From: Zoroaster sp. YZ-2022
Lineage: Eukaryota > Echinodermata > Asteroidea > Forcipulatida > Zoroasteridae
Reading direction: 5' to 3'
Length of the DNA: 64,000 nt
Assembly: GCA_029582265.1 (NCBI GenBank)
Contig: CM055816.1
Location: forward strand, 36,020,220 to 36,084,219
The notes beneath the pieces were generated by a model, which was given only the letters and a program-made list of their open reading frames with translations, had not been told where the DNA came from and searched no databases. The stretch's first letter is position 1; the number at the start of each line of letters is the position of its first letter. The position numbers and the translations under genes were made by a program. Positions 10,495 through 22,482 of this stretch are shown here, one piece after another.

Positions 10495-12438
10495 GTAAAT
10501 ATTCACGTCATGAATTTCAATCACGCAGTATCGAGCCACGGATTTCTTTTGACTGAACTGCAAACGAATTAGATGAAGTGCGAAGTTAAATACCATTGTA
10601 ATGTAACACATCGATATAACTCTTTACTGTTGTGAAAACTCCCATTACCTTTATCTATGTATTTACATTGCTGTAAATTAACCTGAATGCGCGGATCCAG
10701 GGTCTGGAAAAAGAGAGGCACGAGGTAAAACGTCGTCGCCACACTGCCAAACAGGGGTACCCCAAAAATAAAATAGTTAATTGACATACATGGCGATGAA
10801 GGGGTGCAGGAGCCCCCTTTGCCCATATCCCCTGATCTGTCACTGTAATTAATAATGTTCGTTTTTCTCGTGAGAGTATCTACAAAATAGTGCATTTGTA
10901 CAATGTACAATTGAAATCGAGAAATGGTGTTCGACGTAAATACGGGTCTTGAAAATAGCAGTGCAGGCCGTGTTGTATTTTCGAGCTGTATTGTCGGGTC
11001 AAATTGAATTTTATGATATAAACTTTGTCAATCTTGATATGCTGAATTAAAACAGTTACAGTGCCATAATATTTGGACATAATTATTTTCTCCACTTGAT
11101 CGATTTTTCCCTGATCACGTAACATTGTAGATTTAATGCTATATTTCGGGTCTTGAAGCCTCAAATTAATATTACTCATGTTTTATAAATAAATAGGGCC
11201 AAGGCCGCCATCTTGAATATTAAAGGATCATAAGTGTACATCAGGTTCAGGCTTTTTTAACGGTATAACATTCCCAGCAACTTGCTATCATTCCTTGACA
11301 GTGTTTATACAATGATACAAGCAACTTGCTATCAATTCTTGACAGTGTTTATACAATGATACAAGCAACTTGCTATCATTCCTTGACAGTGTTTATACAA
11401 TGATATAAGCAACTTGCTATCATTCCTTGACAGTGTTTATACAATGATACAAGCAACTTGATGTCATTTCTTAGGGTAAAAACCTCTTAAATTGTACATC
11501 ATCGGTAATTTGTTTTATCTTGGTACTCTGCTTATTATCGTGTTATGCAAATATGTTGTTCCTTTTAGCAGCAAATACCTTGCTGTTATTAATTTGAGAT
11601 AATATGCCCTATCTTCAATATCTTCTTAATACATAAATATTAAACATCACGGTATAAAAATATTATGTTTTCGTACAAAATAGCTGCATTCCCATTTCGG
11701 ATTTCTCTCAAACCTCATCAAGGAAATAGCCCACAGTGTTCTTACAGTCATTCAATTTGCAAAGCACTGTACGGACCGGCAGATTGTATTTCACATTAGA
11801 ACACTAAAACATGTGCATTGTTAAATACAGCAACACTTAACGAAGTTAAATCTAGAGCAGGTATTTCCACGCATTTCATGACATCATTTGGTCAATCAGT
11901 TGTTTTCCCTACCAATGTCAAGAAGAGAAATGGTCAGTGGTCTTAGTTGTCATCATGTTTGATATAAGATTGACTGTTTGCATAAGAAACATTGAATACT
12001 AACACCCCGGTGGGACGGACAGCTCATCAGACCGTCACCTAAAAAGTGAGATGACCTACTTATACGCCCATCCGAATACGTGTTTTTACATAGGAAAGGG
12101 ATGCGCATGTCACGTGATCACGCGCACACTGACATAATATGTGGCTCTTCGTGAAAACGCAAAACCGATTTGACCTACATTTTCGCCCTTCTGTTGCAAT
12201 GTATTACATGCATCTTTGGGGATGTGTGGCTCTTCGTGAAAACGCAAAATGCCATTATTGAGATATACGCCCCTACCTGTACTATTAGTCAATAATTTGT
12301 CATTTTAACATAAGTGGCTCTTGTGCGCTGTAATACTGATCACCAGCTCAACTTCCCAATCCTCAAGTACTAAGTGAAAATAACCAAATGAACGGGATTT
12401 AATAAGATGTTTAACCCTACTTTGTTTTCCAATCTTAG
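10495..12438 (+). repeat. Intronic spacer, 5' unit family (third copy)
   Basis: Third spacer copy. It includes the minisatellite at 11275-11474. Around 12030-12310 the normal pre-exon text is replaced by unrelated sequence containing GTGGCTCTTCGTGAAAACGC twice (about 12139 and 12224), a small insertion of unknown type. No gene recognised. Confidence 0.6.
11275..11474 (+). repeat. 44-bp minisatellite, about 4.5 copies
   Basis: Same 44-bp unit as the other arrays, at the equivalent spacer position. Confidence 0.9.
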
Positions 12439-12510
12439 AGGGCTGTACAACAACAAAATCAGTGAAATTGAACCCGGAACATTTGCTGGTCTACAAATTC
12501 TCCAAGAGTT
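12439..12510 (+). CDS. LRR exon 5 of LGR-like gene
   Basis: 72 nt, phase 2-2, acceptor CAATCTTAG, donor GTAAGTATT. Begins GLYNNKISEI; A16 G17, I20, Q22 E23. The first residue is Gly where most 5' copies have Tyr, a change at an exposed beta-strand position. Confidence 0.85.
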
Positions 12511-13024
12511 GTAAGTATTTATGTCATCAATTACAACCACGCAGCATCGAGTCACCGAGTTCGCTTGATTGAGGTTACGTCTCACTGCAAATAATTTAGA
12601 AGTGCGAAGTTCATTTTTACCGATCGAAATGTACGTCTGTGTTTTCACTATTTGCTATGTAAGGTATAACGTTATCATCAACATTTGTACAGATCAGTTG
12701 ATCAATGTGTTATCTTGAAAGATCAAAGTAAAAATAAAAAATATGCATAAAATACTTAAAATAACAACATCGTTTGAAACTAATTTACAATCCGTCACTC
12801 TATGTCACACTTGTCAATGGAGGGTTGGACGACAAAAATTTTCGATGCAGTTAACTGCTGACTATCGATGTTTACTGTATTTTTTCCCACAAGTGAACCA
12901 CGCGCATGATCAATATTAAGATTGTCTGATATGGTAACAAAGTTTAGTAAATATGCTTTCTAGAAAAATTGTATTTTTGTTTCAGTACAATTGTTATAAC
13001 CGTACATCGTTTGCCCATCTTAAA

Positions 13025-13088
13025 ACTCTGACAAAATCAGTGAAAATGAACCCGGAACACTTGATGTTCTACATAATCTCATTATCTT
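13025..13088 (+). pseudogene. Fossil LRR exon with acceptor also lost
   Basis: As the 2258 and 10430 fossils (7-nt deletion, GTAAATATT donor), but here the acceptor reads CATCTTAAAA, so the AG is changed as well. Confidence 0.7.
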
Positions 13089-13803
13089 GTAAATATTCAA
13101 GTCATGAATTTCAATCACGCAGTATATAGTATCGGGCCACGGATTTCTTTTGATTGAACTGCAAACGAATTAGATGAAGCGCGAAGTTAAATACCATTGT
13201 AATGAACAGATCAATGTATAACTCTTTACTGTTGTGAAAACTCCCATTACCTTTATCTATGTATTTACATTGTTGTAAATTAACCTGAAGGCGCGGATCC
13301 AGGGTCTGGAAAAACAAGGGCATGAGGTAAAAAGGCGGCGCCACACTGCCAAACAGAGGTACCCCAAAAATGGCGATAAAGGGGTGCAAGAGCCCCCATT
13401 GCCCATATCCCCTGATCTGTCACTGTAATTAATAATGTTCGTTTTTCTCGTCAAAGTAACTAAAAATGTGCGTTTGTACAATGTACAATTGAAATCGTGA
13501 AATGGTGTTCGACGTAAATACGGGTCTTGAAAATAGCAGTCCAGGCTGTGTTGTATTTTCGAGCTGTATTGTCGGGTCAAATTGGATTTTATGATATAAA
13601 CTTTGTCAATCTTGATATGCTGAATTAAAACAGTTACAGTGCCATTTTGTATTGGCATCTCCATAATTTTTGGACATAATTATTTTCTCCAATTGATAAT
13701 TCTTTACCGATCTCATAAAATTGTAGATTTAAGGCTATATTTTGGGTCTTAAAGCCTCAAACTAAGTCTGTATCAGGTTCAGGCTTTTCTATCGGTATAA
13801 CAT
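13089..13803 (+). repeat. Intronic spacer, 5' unit family (fourth copy)
   Basis: Fourth spacer copy up to the large minisatellite. No gene recognised. Confidence 0.6.
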
Positions 13804-16800
13804 TCCCAGCAACTTGCTATCATTCCTTGACAGTGTTTATACCATGATACAAGCAACTTGCTATCATTCCTTGACAGTGTTTATACAATGATACAAGCAA
13901 CTTGCTGTCATTCCTTGACAGTGTTTATACAATGATACAAGCAACTTGCTATCATTCCTTGACAGTGTTTATACAATGATACAAGCAACTTGCTATCATT
14001 CCTTGACAGTGTTTATACAATGATACAAGCAACTTGATGTCATTCCTTGACAGTGTTTATACAATGATATAAGCAACTTGCTGTCATTCCTTGACAGTGT
14101 TTATACAATGATACTAGCAACTTGCTATCATTCCTTGACAGTGTTTATACAATGATACAAGCAACTTGCTGTCATTCCTTGACAGTGTTTATACAATGAT
14201 ACAAGCAACTTGCTACCATTCCTTGACAGTGTTTATACAATGATACAAGCAACTTGCTGTCATTCCTTGATAGTGTTTATACAATGATACAAGCAACTTG
14301 CTACCATTCCTTGACAGTGTTTATACAATGATACAAGCAACTTGCTGTCATTCCTTGACAGTGTTTATACAATGATACAAGCAACTTGCTATCATTCCTT
14401 GACAGTGTTTATACAATGATACAAGCAACTTGCTGTCATTCCTTGACAGTGTTTATACAATGATACAAGCAACTTGCTATCATTCCTTGACAGTGTTTAT
14501 ACAATGATACAAGCAACTTGCTGTCATTCCTTGACAGTGTTTATACAATGATACAAGCAACTTGCTACCATTCCTTGACAGTGTTTATACAATGATACAA
14601 GCAACTTGCTGTCATTCCTTGACAGTGTTTATACAATGATACAAGCAACTTGCTATCATTCCTTGACAGTGTTTATACAATGATACAAGCAACTTGCTGT
14701 CATTCCTTGACAGTGTTTATACAATGATACAAGCAACTTGCTATCATTCCTTGACAGTGTTTATACAATGATACAAGCAACTTGCTACCATTCCTTGACA
14801 GTGTTTATACAATGATACAAACAACTTGCTGTCATTCCTTGACAGTGTTTATACAATGATACAAGCAACTTGCTATCATTCCTTGACAGTGTTTATACAA
14901 TGATACAAGCAACTTGCTGTCATTCCTTGACAGTGTTTATACAATGATACAAGCAACTTGCTGTCATTCCTTGACAGTGTTTATACAATGATACAAGCAA
15001 CTTGCTGTCATTCCTTGACAGTGTTTATACAATGATACAAGCAACTTGCTATCATTCCTTGACAGTGTTTATACAATGATACAAGCAACTTGCTGTCATT
15101 CCTTGACAGTGTTTATACAATGATACAAGCAACTTGATGTCATTCCTTGACAGTGTTTATACAATGATACAAGCAACTTGCTACCATTCCTTGACAGTGT
15201 TTATACAATGATACAAGCAACTTGCTGTCATTCCTTGACAGTGTTTATACAATGATACAAGCAACTTGCTATCATTCCTTGACAGTGTTTATACAATGAT
15301 ACAAGCAACTTGCTGTCATTCCTTGACAGTGTTTATACAATGATACAAGCAACTTGATGTCATTCCTTGACAGTGTTTATACAATGATACAAGCAACTTG
15401 CTGTCATTCCTTGACAGTGTTTATACAATGATACAAGCAACTTGCTGTCATTCCTTGACAGTGTTTATACAATGATACAAGCAACTTGATGTCATTCCTT
15501 GACAGTGTTTATACAATGATACAAGCAACTTGCTACCATTCCTTGACAGTGTTTATACAATGATACAAGCAACTTGCTGTCATTCCTTGACAGTGTTTAT
15601 ACAATGATACAAGCAACTTGCTATCATTCCTTGACAGTGTTTATACAATGATACAAGCAACTTGCTGTCATTCCTTGACAGTGTTTATACAATGATACAA
15701 GCAACTTGATGTCATTCCTTGACAGTGTTTATACAATGATACAAGCAACTTGCTACCATTCCTTGACAGTGTTTATACAATGATACAAGCAACTTGCTGT
15801 CATTCCTTGACAGTGTTTATACAATGATACAAGCAACTTGCTATCATTCCTTGACAGTGTTTATACAATGATACAAGCAACTTGCTGTCATTCCTTGACA
15901 GTGTTTATACAATGATACAAGCAACTTGATGTCATTCCTTGACAGTGTTTATACAATGATACAAGCAACTTGCTGTCATTCCTTGACAGTGTTTATACAA
16001 TGATACAAGCAACTTGCTGTCATTCCTTGACAGTGTTTATACAATGATACAAGCAACTTGCTATCATTCCTTGACAGTGTTTATACAATGATACAAGCAA
16101 CTTGCTGTCATTCCTTGACAGTGTTTATACAATGATACAAGCAACTTGATGTCATTCCTTGACAGTGTTTATACAATGATACAAGCAACTTGCTACCATT
16201 CCTTGACAGTGTTTATACAATGATACAAACAACTTGCTGTCATTCCTTGACAGTGTTTATACAATGATACAAGCAACTTGCTATCATTCCTTGACAGTGT
16301 TTATACAATGATACAAGCAACTTGCTACCATTCCTTGACAGTGTTTATACAATGATACAAGCAACTTGCTGTCATTCCTTGACAGTGTTTATACAATGAT
16401 ACAAGCAACTTGCTATCATTCCTTGACAGTGTTTATACAATGATACAAGCAACTTGCTATCATTCCTTGACAGTGTTTATGCAATGATACAAACAACTTG
16501 CTGTCATTCCTTGACAGTGTTTATACAATGATACAAGCAACTTGCTATCATTCCTTGACAGTGTTTATACAATGATACAAGCAACTTGCTATCATTCCTT
16601 GACAGTGTTTATACAATGATACAAGCAACTTGCTACCATTCCTTGACAGTGTTTATACAATGATACAAACAACTTGCTGTCATTCCTTGACAGTATTTAT
16701 ACAATGATACAAGCAACTTGCTATCATTCCTTGACAGTGTTTATACAATGATACAAGCAACTTGCTACCATTCCTTGACAGTGTTTATACAATGATACAA

Positions 16801-17655
16801 GCAACTTGCTATCATTCCTTGACAGTGTTTATACAATGATACAAGCAACTTGCTATCATTCCTTGACAGTGTTTATAACAATGATACAAGCAACTTGCTG
16901 TCATTCCTTGACAGTGTTTATACAATGATACAAGCAACTTGCTGTCATTCCTTGACAGTGTTTATACAATGATACAAACAACTTGCTATCATTCCTTGAC
17001 AGTGTTTATACAATGATACAAGCAACTTGCTGTCATTCCTTGACAGTGTTTATACAATGATACAAGCAACTTGCTGTCATTCCTTGACAGTGTTTATACA
17101 ATGATACAAACAACTTGCTATCATTCCTTGACAGTGTTTATACAATGATACAAGCAACTTGCTGTCATTCCTTGACAGTGTTTATACAATGATACAAGCA
17201 ACTTGCTGTCATTCCTTGACAGTGTTTATACAATGATACAAGCAACTTGCTATCATTCCTTGACAGTGTTTATACAATGATACAAGCAACTTGCTGTCAT
17301 TCCTTGACAGTGTTTATACAATGATACAACCAACTTGATGTCATTCCTTGACAGTGTTTATACAATGATACAAGCAACTTGCTATCATTCCTTGACGGTG
17401 TTTATACAATGATACAAGCAACTTGCTATCATTCCTTGACAGTGCTTATACAATGATACAAGCAACTTGCTATCATTCCTTGACAGTGTTTATACAATGA
17501 TACAAGCAACTTGCTATCATTCCTTGACAGTGTTTATAAAATGATACAAGCAACTTGCTATCATTCCTTGACAGTGTTTATACAATGATACAGGCAACTT
17601 GCTGTCATTCCTTGACAGTGTTTATACAATGATATAAGCAACTTGATGTCATTTC
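13804..17655 (+). repeat. 44-bp minisatellite, about 87 copies, with higher-order pattern
   Basis: About 3.85 kb of near-identical 44-bp units (pieces CAACTTGCTATCATTCC, TTGACAGTGTTTATAC, AATGATACAAG). Units differ mainly at one short site: TGCTATC, TGCTGTC, TGCTACC or TGATGTC. In 15.18-16.2 kb these variants recur in the order ACC, GTC, ATC, GTC, gATGTC, a five-unit (220-bp) higher-order period (TGCTACC at 15533 and 15753, then at 16193). Units with ACAAACAAC cluster at 16.2-17.1 kb. The period is not a multiple of 3 and no coding frame runs through. Lies inside the receptor intron. Confidence 0.95.
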
Positions 17656-18354
17656 TAAGGGTAAAAACCTCTTAAATTGTACAGCATCAGCAATATTTTG
17701 TTTTATCTTGGTACTCTGCTTATTATCGTGTTATGCAAATATGTTGTTCCTTTTAGCAGCAAATACCTTGCTGTTATTAATTTCAGATAATATGCCCTAT
17801 CTTTAATATCTTCTTGCATAAATATTAAACATCACGGTATAAAAATATTATGTTTTTGTAGGAAATAGCTGCATTCCCATTTCGGATTTCTCTCAAACCT
17901 CATCAAGGAAATAGCCCACAGTGTTCCCACAGTCATTCAAGTTTGCAAAGCACTGTACGGACCGGCAGATTGTATTTTACATTAGAACACTAAAACATGT
18001 GCATTGTCAAATACAGCAACACTTAACGATGTTCATTCTGGAGCAGGTACTTCCAGGCATTTCATGACATCATTTGGTCAATCAGTTGTTTTCCTTACCA
18101 CTGTCAAAAAGAGAAATGGTCAGTGGTCTTAGTTGTTGGCATCATGTTTGATATGAGATTGGCTGTTTGCATAAGAAGAATTGAATACTAACACCCCGGA
18201 GGGACAGACAGCTCAGACTTATCCGACGGTGGTATCTGTGTACTGTAATACTGATCACCAGCTCAACTTCCCAATCCTCAAGTACTAAGTGAAAATAACC
18301 AAATGAACGGCATTTAATAAGATGTTTTAACCCTACTTTGTTTTCCCATCTTAG
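17656..18354 (+). repeat. Intronic spacer after the large minisatellite
   Basis: Continues the unit spacer (ATTAAACATCACGG, CAATCAGTTGTTTTCC landmarks) to the acceptor of LRR exon 6. No gene recognised. Confidence 0.6.
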
Positions 18355-18426
18355 AGATCTGTCCTACAACAAAATCAGTGAAATTGAACCCGGAACATTT
18401 CCTGCTCTACAAAATCTCCATAATTT
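18355..18426 (+). CDS. LRR exon 6 of LGR-like gene
   Basis: 72 nt, phase 2-2, TCTTAG acceptor, GTAAGTATC donor. Begins DLSYNKISEI; P16 A17, H22 N23. Shares YNK with the 34995 exon, suggesting an ancestral relationship or gene conversion. Confidence 0.85.
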
Positions 18427-18898
18427 GTAAGTATCCATGTCATGAATTTCAATCACGCAGCATCGAGTCACCGATTTCACTTGATTGAGGTTACGTCTCA
18501 CTGCAAACAAATTAGATGAACTGCAAATTTTACTTTTACTGATCGAAATATAATGTGTTTTCACTATTTGTTATGTACGGTATAACGTTATCATCAACAT
18601 TTGTACTGATCAGTTGATAAATGTGTTATCTTGAAAGATCACGGTAAAAATAGGCATATAATAATCGTTTTAAACTAATTTTCAATTCGACCAACTATAG
18701 TCGCAAGTGTCAATTGGGGGCTGTACGACAAGGAACTTTTTAAAATTTATGATGCAGTTAACTGTTGACTATCGATATTTACTGTATTATTCTTCCAAAA
18801 GCGAACCACGCGCATGACAAATGTAAAGATTTTCTAGAAAATTTGTATTTTTGTTTCAGTACAATTGTTATAACCGTACATCGTTTTCCCATTTTAGA

Positions 18899-18937
18899 AC
18901 TCTGACAAAATCAGTGATAATGAAATGCCATTATCTT
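18899..18937 (+). pseudogene. Remnant of fossil LRR exon
   Basis: Acceptor ATTTTAG, then ACTCTGACAAAATCAGTG and, after a further deletion of about 26 bases, CATTATCTT and the GTAAATATT donor. Most decayed of the 65-nt fossil series. Confidence 0.65.
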
Positions 18938-19554
18938 GTAAATATTCCCGTCATGAATTCATGAAGTCGCGCAGTATCGAGCTACCGGTTTCTTTTGACT
19001 GAACTGCAAACGAATGAAGCGCGAAGTTAAATACCGTTATAATGAACAGATCTATGTATAACTATTTACTGTTGTGAAAACTGCCATTCCCTATATCTGT
19101 GTATGCATTGTTGTAAATTGTGATGCGATCTGGGGAAAACCCGTCGGATGTCGCCAATACACATTCTCCAGTACAGAGCAAAATAGTCCTAAAACCATTT
19201 TTTGATGAAAACGTCTTTTTCACTTGATTTGTATTCCTTAAGTGCCGAAAAATATTTCCTGAATTTTTTTATTTCAAATTGTTCCGTTTTATATAATAAA
19301 ATCAACAATATTTATGACATGTTTATTTGCAAAAATCTTGTTTTCTGAATTTTATTAATGAATTATTCGCCTAAATTTATAAATGATTGATTATCCGTTC
19401 TGAACGCCGTATCAGACCGCTTCACCCCTCAAATTGAAGCTTGAATTGTGTACAGTGTGAAAATACAAATGCGCACGTCGATTTACCGGGGTAAGTATCA
19501 CTGCGCATCCCATTTGCGATGTGAGTTTTCCGTGCGAGTAAAAAAGTAGGCCTA

Positions 19555-19872
19555 ATGTTCAAAATGGCGGCGCCCGTGACTTCGCGAGGGCATGAAGTTC
19601 AGCTTGCGTTGAATGAGCTAAGACAGCTGAATTTACTACATGTAGAAGATCAGAATGCCATATCAGAAGTAATAACACTATTAACAGATTATTTTACTAC
19701 GAGAGAAGATTATGACTCGGATGACGATGTTTCTATGGTAGATAAAGCGGACTATCTTGGTGAAAACATAGCCGATCGGGCGATATTGAACAACCCGAAA
19801 GTTCACAAGAGCAACATGACGAAGCTGAGCTCAATCATGATGTTCAACCCATGGACATGATTAATGACGCAA
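19555..19872 (+). pseudogene. Exon 1 of an acidic protein carried by the TIR element (frame-shifted)
   Basis: Starts at ATG 19555 or the better-placed ATG 19564 (MAAPVTSRGHEVQLALNEL). The helix-rich start is followed by an acidic run DYDSDDDVSM. The donor CGCAA/GTATGT at 19872/19873 is in a different frame from the start: in the donor frame the end reads EQPESSQEQHDEAELNHDV, a natural acidic text that joins exon 2 in phase 1. A one-base indel between about 19760 and 19795 explains this. Function unknown; it may be a captured gene or an accessory protein of the element. Confidence 0.6.
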
Positions 19873-20444
19873 GTATGTATTCGTTTACTTTCTAAATAAT
19901 GTAATAATATAACATTGAAATCCATTAAATAAAAATATTACCATCAAATTAATTAAATTGTTACATTAAATTTAAGCTTATTAAAACTGAACATGTAAAA
20001 TTATGTAGGCCTACATCATGTACATGTAGGCTTACGTAGGCCAGGCTATGTACATTTCCAAAATTACACTTACTTAAATTTTTATTTACCAGTTTACACG
20101 TACCACTTTCACCCTGTCTGTGTAGTCTTTTAAGTGATGGAGAGTTCAAGTATTTTATGGACATCAATATGATAGTGCTTTCAGAACTTGCACGTGTACA
20201 CTTGAATAATCATTGATTGAAAAGCATGTTATTAATTTTAATGTATGGTTCATGTTTTCTGTTCTCAACAGTAACTGACAAGAAATCAAAAAATCTGAAA
20301 AGTTGATGGCGATTCAAGAAAAATGAAAATTAATTAATATTTTCCATACCATAACCAACAAATTCTTTCAAGGTACGGCTTACGGTAATTTTTGCAAGTA
20401 AACAAATAAGTAAATTGTGTTTTAATATTTTTATTTCTATCCAG

Positions 20445-20812
20445 ATGTCAAGTTTGCCAAGGGATCAAATGGAGTAACTTTGAAGACATTCTGTGATGGA
20501 GAGGAAACCTATCAAGAACTACTTGCAGTACCAATTAACAATATCAATCCAGGTAAAGTGCCAGACCTCATAGTACCCAAAGGCCTTGATCACAAGCGTA
20601 AGAGCTACTTGTACAAGGAAATCCGGGAGTTTGTGGCGGATGATAAACGTGACATAGTGTGTCCTGATCCTGGCCCAGCAGACTTGTCTGACAGCAGTAG
20701 TGAGGAAAGCGACGAGAAGACTGCGCCACCTTCTAAACGTGGACGGGACAAGCAAGTGGGCAGGGACGAGGTCGTGCCAAGAACTTGTAGACCAAGTGTC
20801 ATTCATAATTAA
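20445..20812 (+). CDS. Exon 2 of the acidic protein carried by the TIR element
   Basis: Acceptor TTTCTATCCAG at 20434-20444; phase 1 joins the exon 1 donor. Open to a TAA at 20810. Text includes NVKFAKGSNGVTLKTF, KGLDHKRKSYLYKEIREFV, a Pro-Asp stretch CPDPGPADLSDSSSEESDE and a basic nuclear-signal-like PPSKRGRDK. The mix of acidic serine run and basic cluster suggests a nuclear protein. I do not recognise the family. An intron and well-formed borders argue that this was an expressed gene. Confidence 0.6.
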
Positions 20813-21480
20813 CAATAACATTAGAGAGAGATTTATTTTTCTCATCTTGTATACTTTGCAATTTACACTGATTATTTTTCGTGTACTTGTATTTCTGTCA
20901 AATCTCGGTGTCTTGATATAAATACGAAAGGACACCGATTTGTCATAATTATACTGCAAGTCGATAAAAAAAAAGGTTTGTATCAGAAACATTGCCAAAA
21001 TAGCTATGTGCTATGCTGAGTTTTTTAAACTAAAAAAACTAAGTGCTATAGATTTCTTTTTGGGGCTGAATTTGGCCATATTTTTGTTTTGTTTTTCTGA
21101 AAACTAAAAAAGCAAAAAGGGGCCAATCGCATAGAGTTACGCGCTAAATCCTGTTTCACATAGCAATGCGTGCAGGTTTCTGAGACAAACCTTTATTTTT
21201 CTTTGACCTAATGTGTGGACAAGGACATGGACAACGACACACACATGAAATCATTCAACAGATTTTCATGAATTAAAGGAATAAATGCAATACAGAGGTT
21301 TTTTCTACATATAATTTTAATTAATATTGAGTGATTTGGTAATCAAAAATGCCTCATTCATTTGTATAGTCTGGAGTCAATAATGCATGCAAAAAAACAA
21401 TGTATCCTTGGATACTGACTAGCTACACATGTAAATGAGCCATTTTGTTATCAAATCACCCAATTTTAGACTAAAATCAT
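20813..21480 (+). other. 3' part of the TIR element, no gene seen
   Basis: AT-rich sequence after the cargo gene, with an inverted pair around GCTATGTGCTATGC and GCATAGAGTTACGC. No coding frame supported. Confidence 0.4.
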
Positions 21481-21499
21481 TATTTTTGAAAAACATTCC

Positions 21500-21604
21500 G
21501 TTACCCCCCCCCCCCCAATTTTTTTTTTTAAATCGGGTTTTATCCCGATTTTAATTTTTCTTTTTTTTCCTTTTTTTTTTTTTGGGGGGGGGGGGGGGAG
21601 TCTG
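21500..21604. repeat. Homopolymer-armed inverted repeat
   Basis: Poly-C then poly-T on the left, an ATCGGGTTTTATCCCGAT core, then T-rich and poly-G on the right; the C and G runs and the core can pair. Probably a degenerate MITE end or a polymerase-slippage hairpin inside the TIR element. Confidence 0.5.
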
Positions 21605-22003
21605 GCATACGGGTACCCACGTGCCCGCCCGAAAATTGTGCTGGGCACAAAATTACCTGAAATTCACAGCCATATTTTATCTTGAATTTGAAACCAATTA
21701 AACCACAGTGTAAATAACAGCATTACTGGAATTTGTATGACTCTGTTGTGAGGTGTTGTTTGATTGTAAGAAGTAAAATCCAGTTAAAAAAGTGCAATTT
21801 GTTAGACTATCTTTATACGCTATTTTCTCAGAACTTGTTTTCGCAAACTAACAAACTTCATTTGACGTTAACTATTGATCTGGAGGTCACAGAAACAAAA
21901 TATTAACAGTTCTAGAAAGAGCTCATTTGCAGCTTCAAAAAGGTATAAGAAACCCACAAAGTGATTTTCCCACCATGTGGCGGGTTTTCACAGATCGCAT
22001 CAC

Positions 22004-22450
22004 AATTAACCTGAAGGCGCGGATCTAGAGTCTGGGAAAAGAGGGGCACGAGGTAAAAATGCGGCGCCACACTGCCAAACAGGGGTACCCCAAAAATAAA
22101 ATAGTTAAATGACATACATGGCGATAAAGAGCCCCCTTTGCACATAACCACTGATCCTGCCAATGTAATTAATAATGTTTTTCTCGTGAGATTAACGACA
22201 GTGCATCAACTGATCTGTACCATTGTCAAGAAGAGAAATGGTCTGCTGTCTTAATTGTTGGCATAATGTTTGATATGAGATTGGCTGTTTACATAAGAAG
22301 CATTGAATACCGGAACTTTTGCTGCTCTACAAAATCTCCAAGAGTTGTATCAAATCAACACCAATGCCAATCCTTAAGTACTAAGCGAAAATAACTAAAT
22401 GAACGTGATTTAATAAGATGTTTTAACCCTACATTGTTTTCCCATCTTAG
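22004..22450 (+). repeat. Scrambled unit fragments
   Basis: Resumes the unit spacer (AACCTGAAGGCGCGGATC) right after the TIR element, then jumps to shortened pieces of the pre-exon intron including a loose exon tail CTGCTCTACAAAATCTCC near 22320-22345. No open gene. Confidence 0.6.
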
Positions 22451-22482
22451 GCATCTGTAAAACAACGAAATCAGTGAAATTG
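22451..22482 (+). pseudogene. Truncated LRR exon head
   Basis: After an intact acceptor (CCCATCTTAG) the exon starts GCATCTGTAAAACAACG and keeps ATCAGTGAAATT, then runs straight into spacer text GGCGATAAAGG. The same fusion occurs at 30445, so truncation preceded duplication of the unit. Confidence 0.7.

Larger units (their letters stand above)
19116..22007 (+). mobile_element. TIR DNA transposon with 4-bp target duplication and cargo gene
   Basis: The unit text TTGTAAATTAACCTG is split into ...TTGTAAATT and AATTAACCTG by a segment starting GTGATGCGATCTG (19120) and ending CAGATCGCATCAC (22003), so the ends are inverted repeats and AATT (19116-19119, 22004-22007) is the target-site duplication. 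The TIR similarity continues into AAAACCCG. The segment (2,884 bp) carries a two-exon gene at 19555-20812. No transposase catalytic motif was recognised, so the superfamily is not assigned. Confidence 0.8.

Noticed and set aside
13804..17655. CRISPR array
   Set aside because: Repeats are contiguous 44-bp units with no unique spacers, in a eukaryotic intron; this is a minisatellite.
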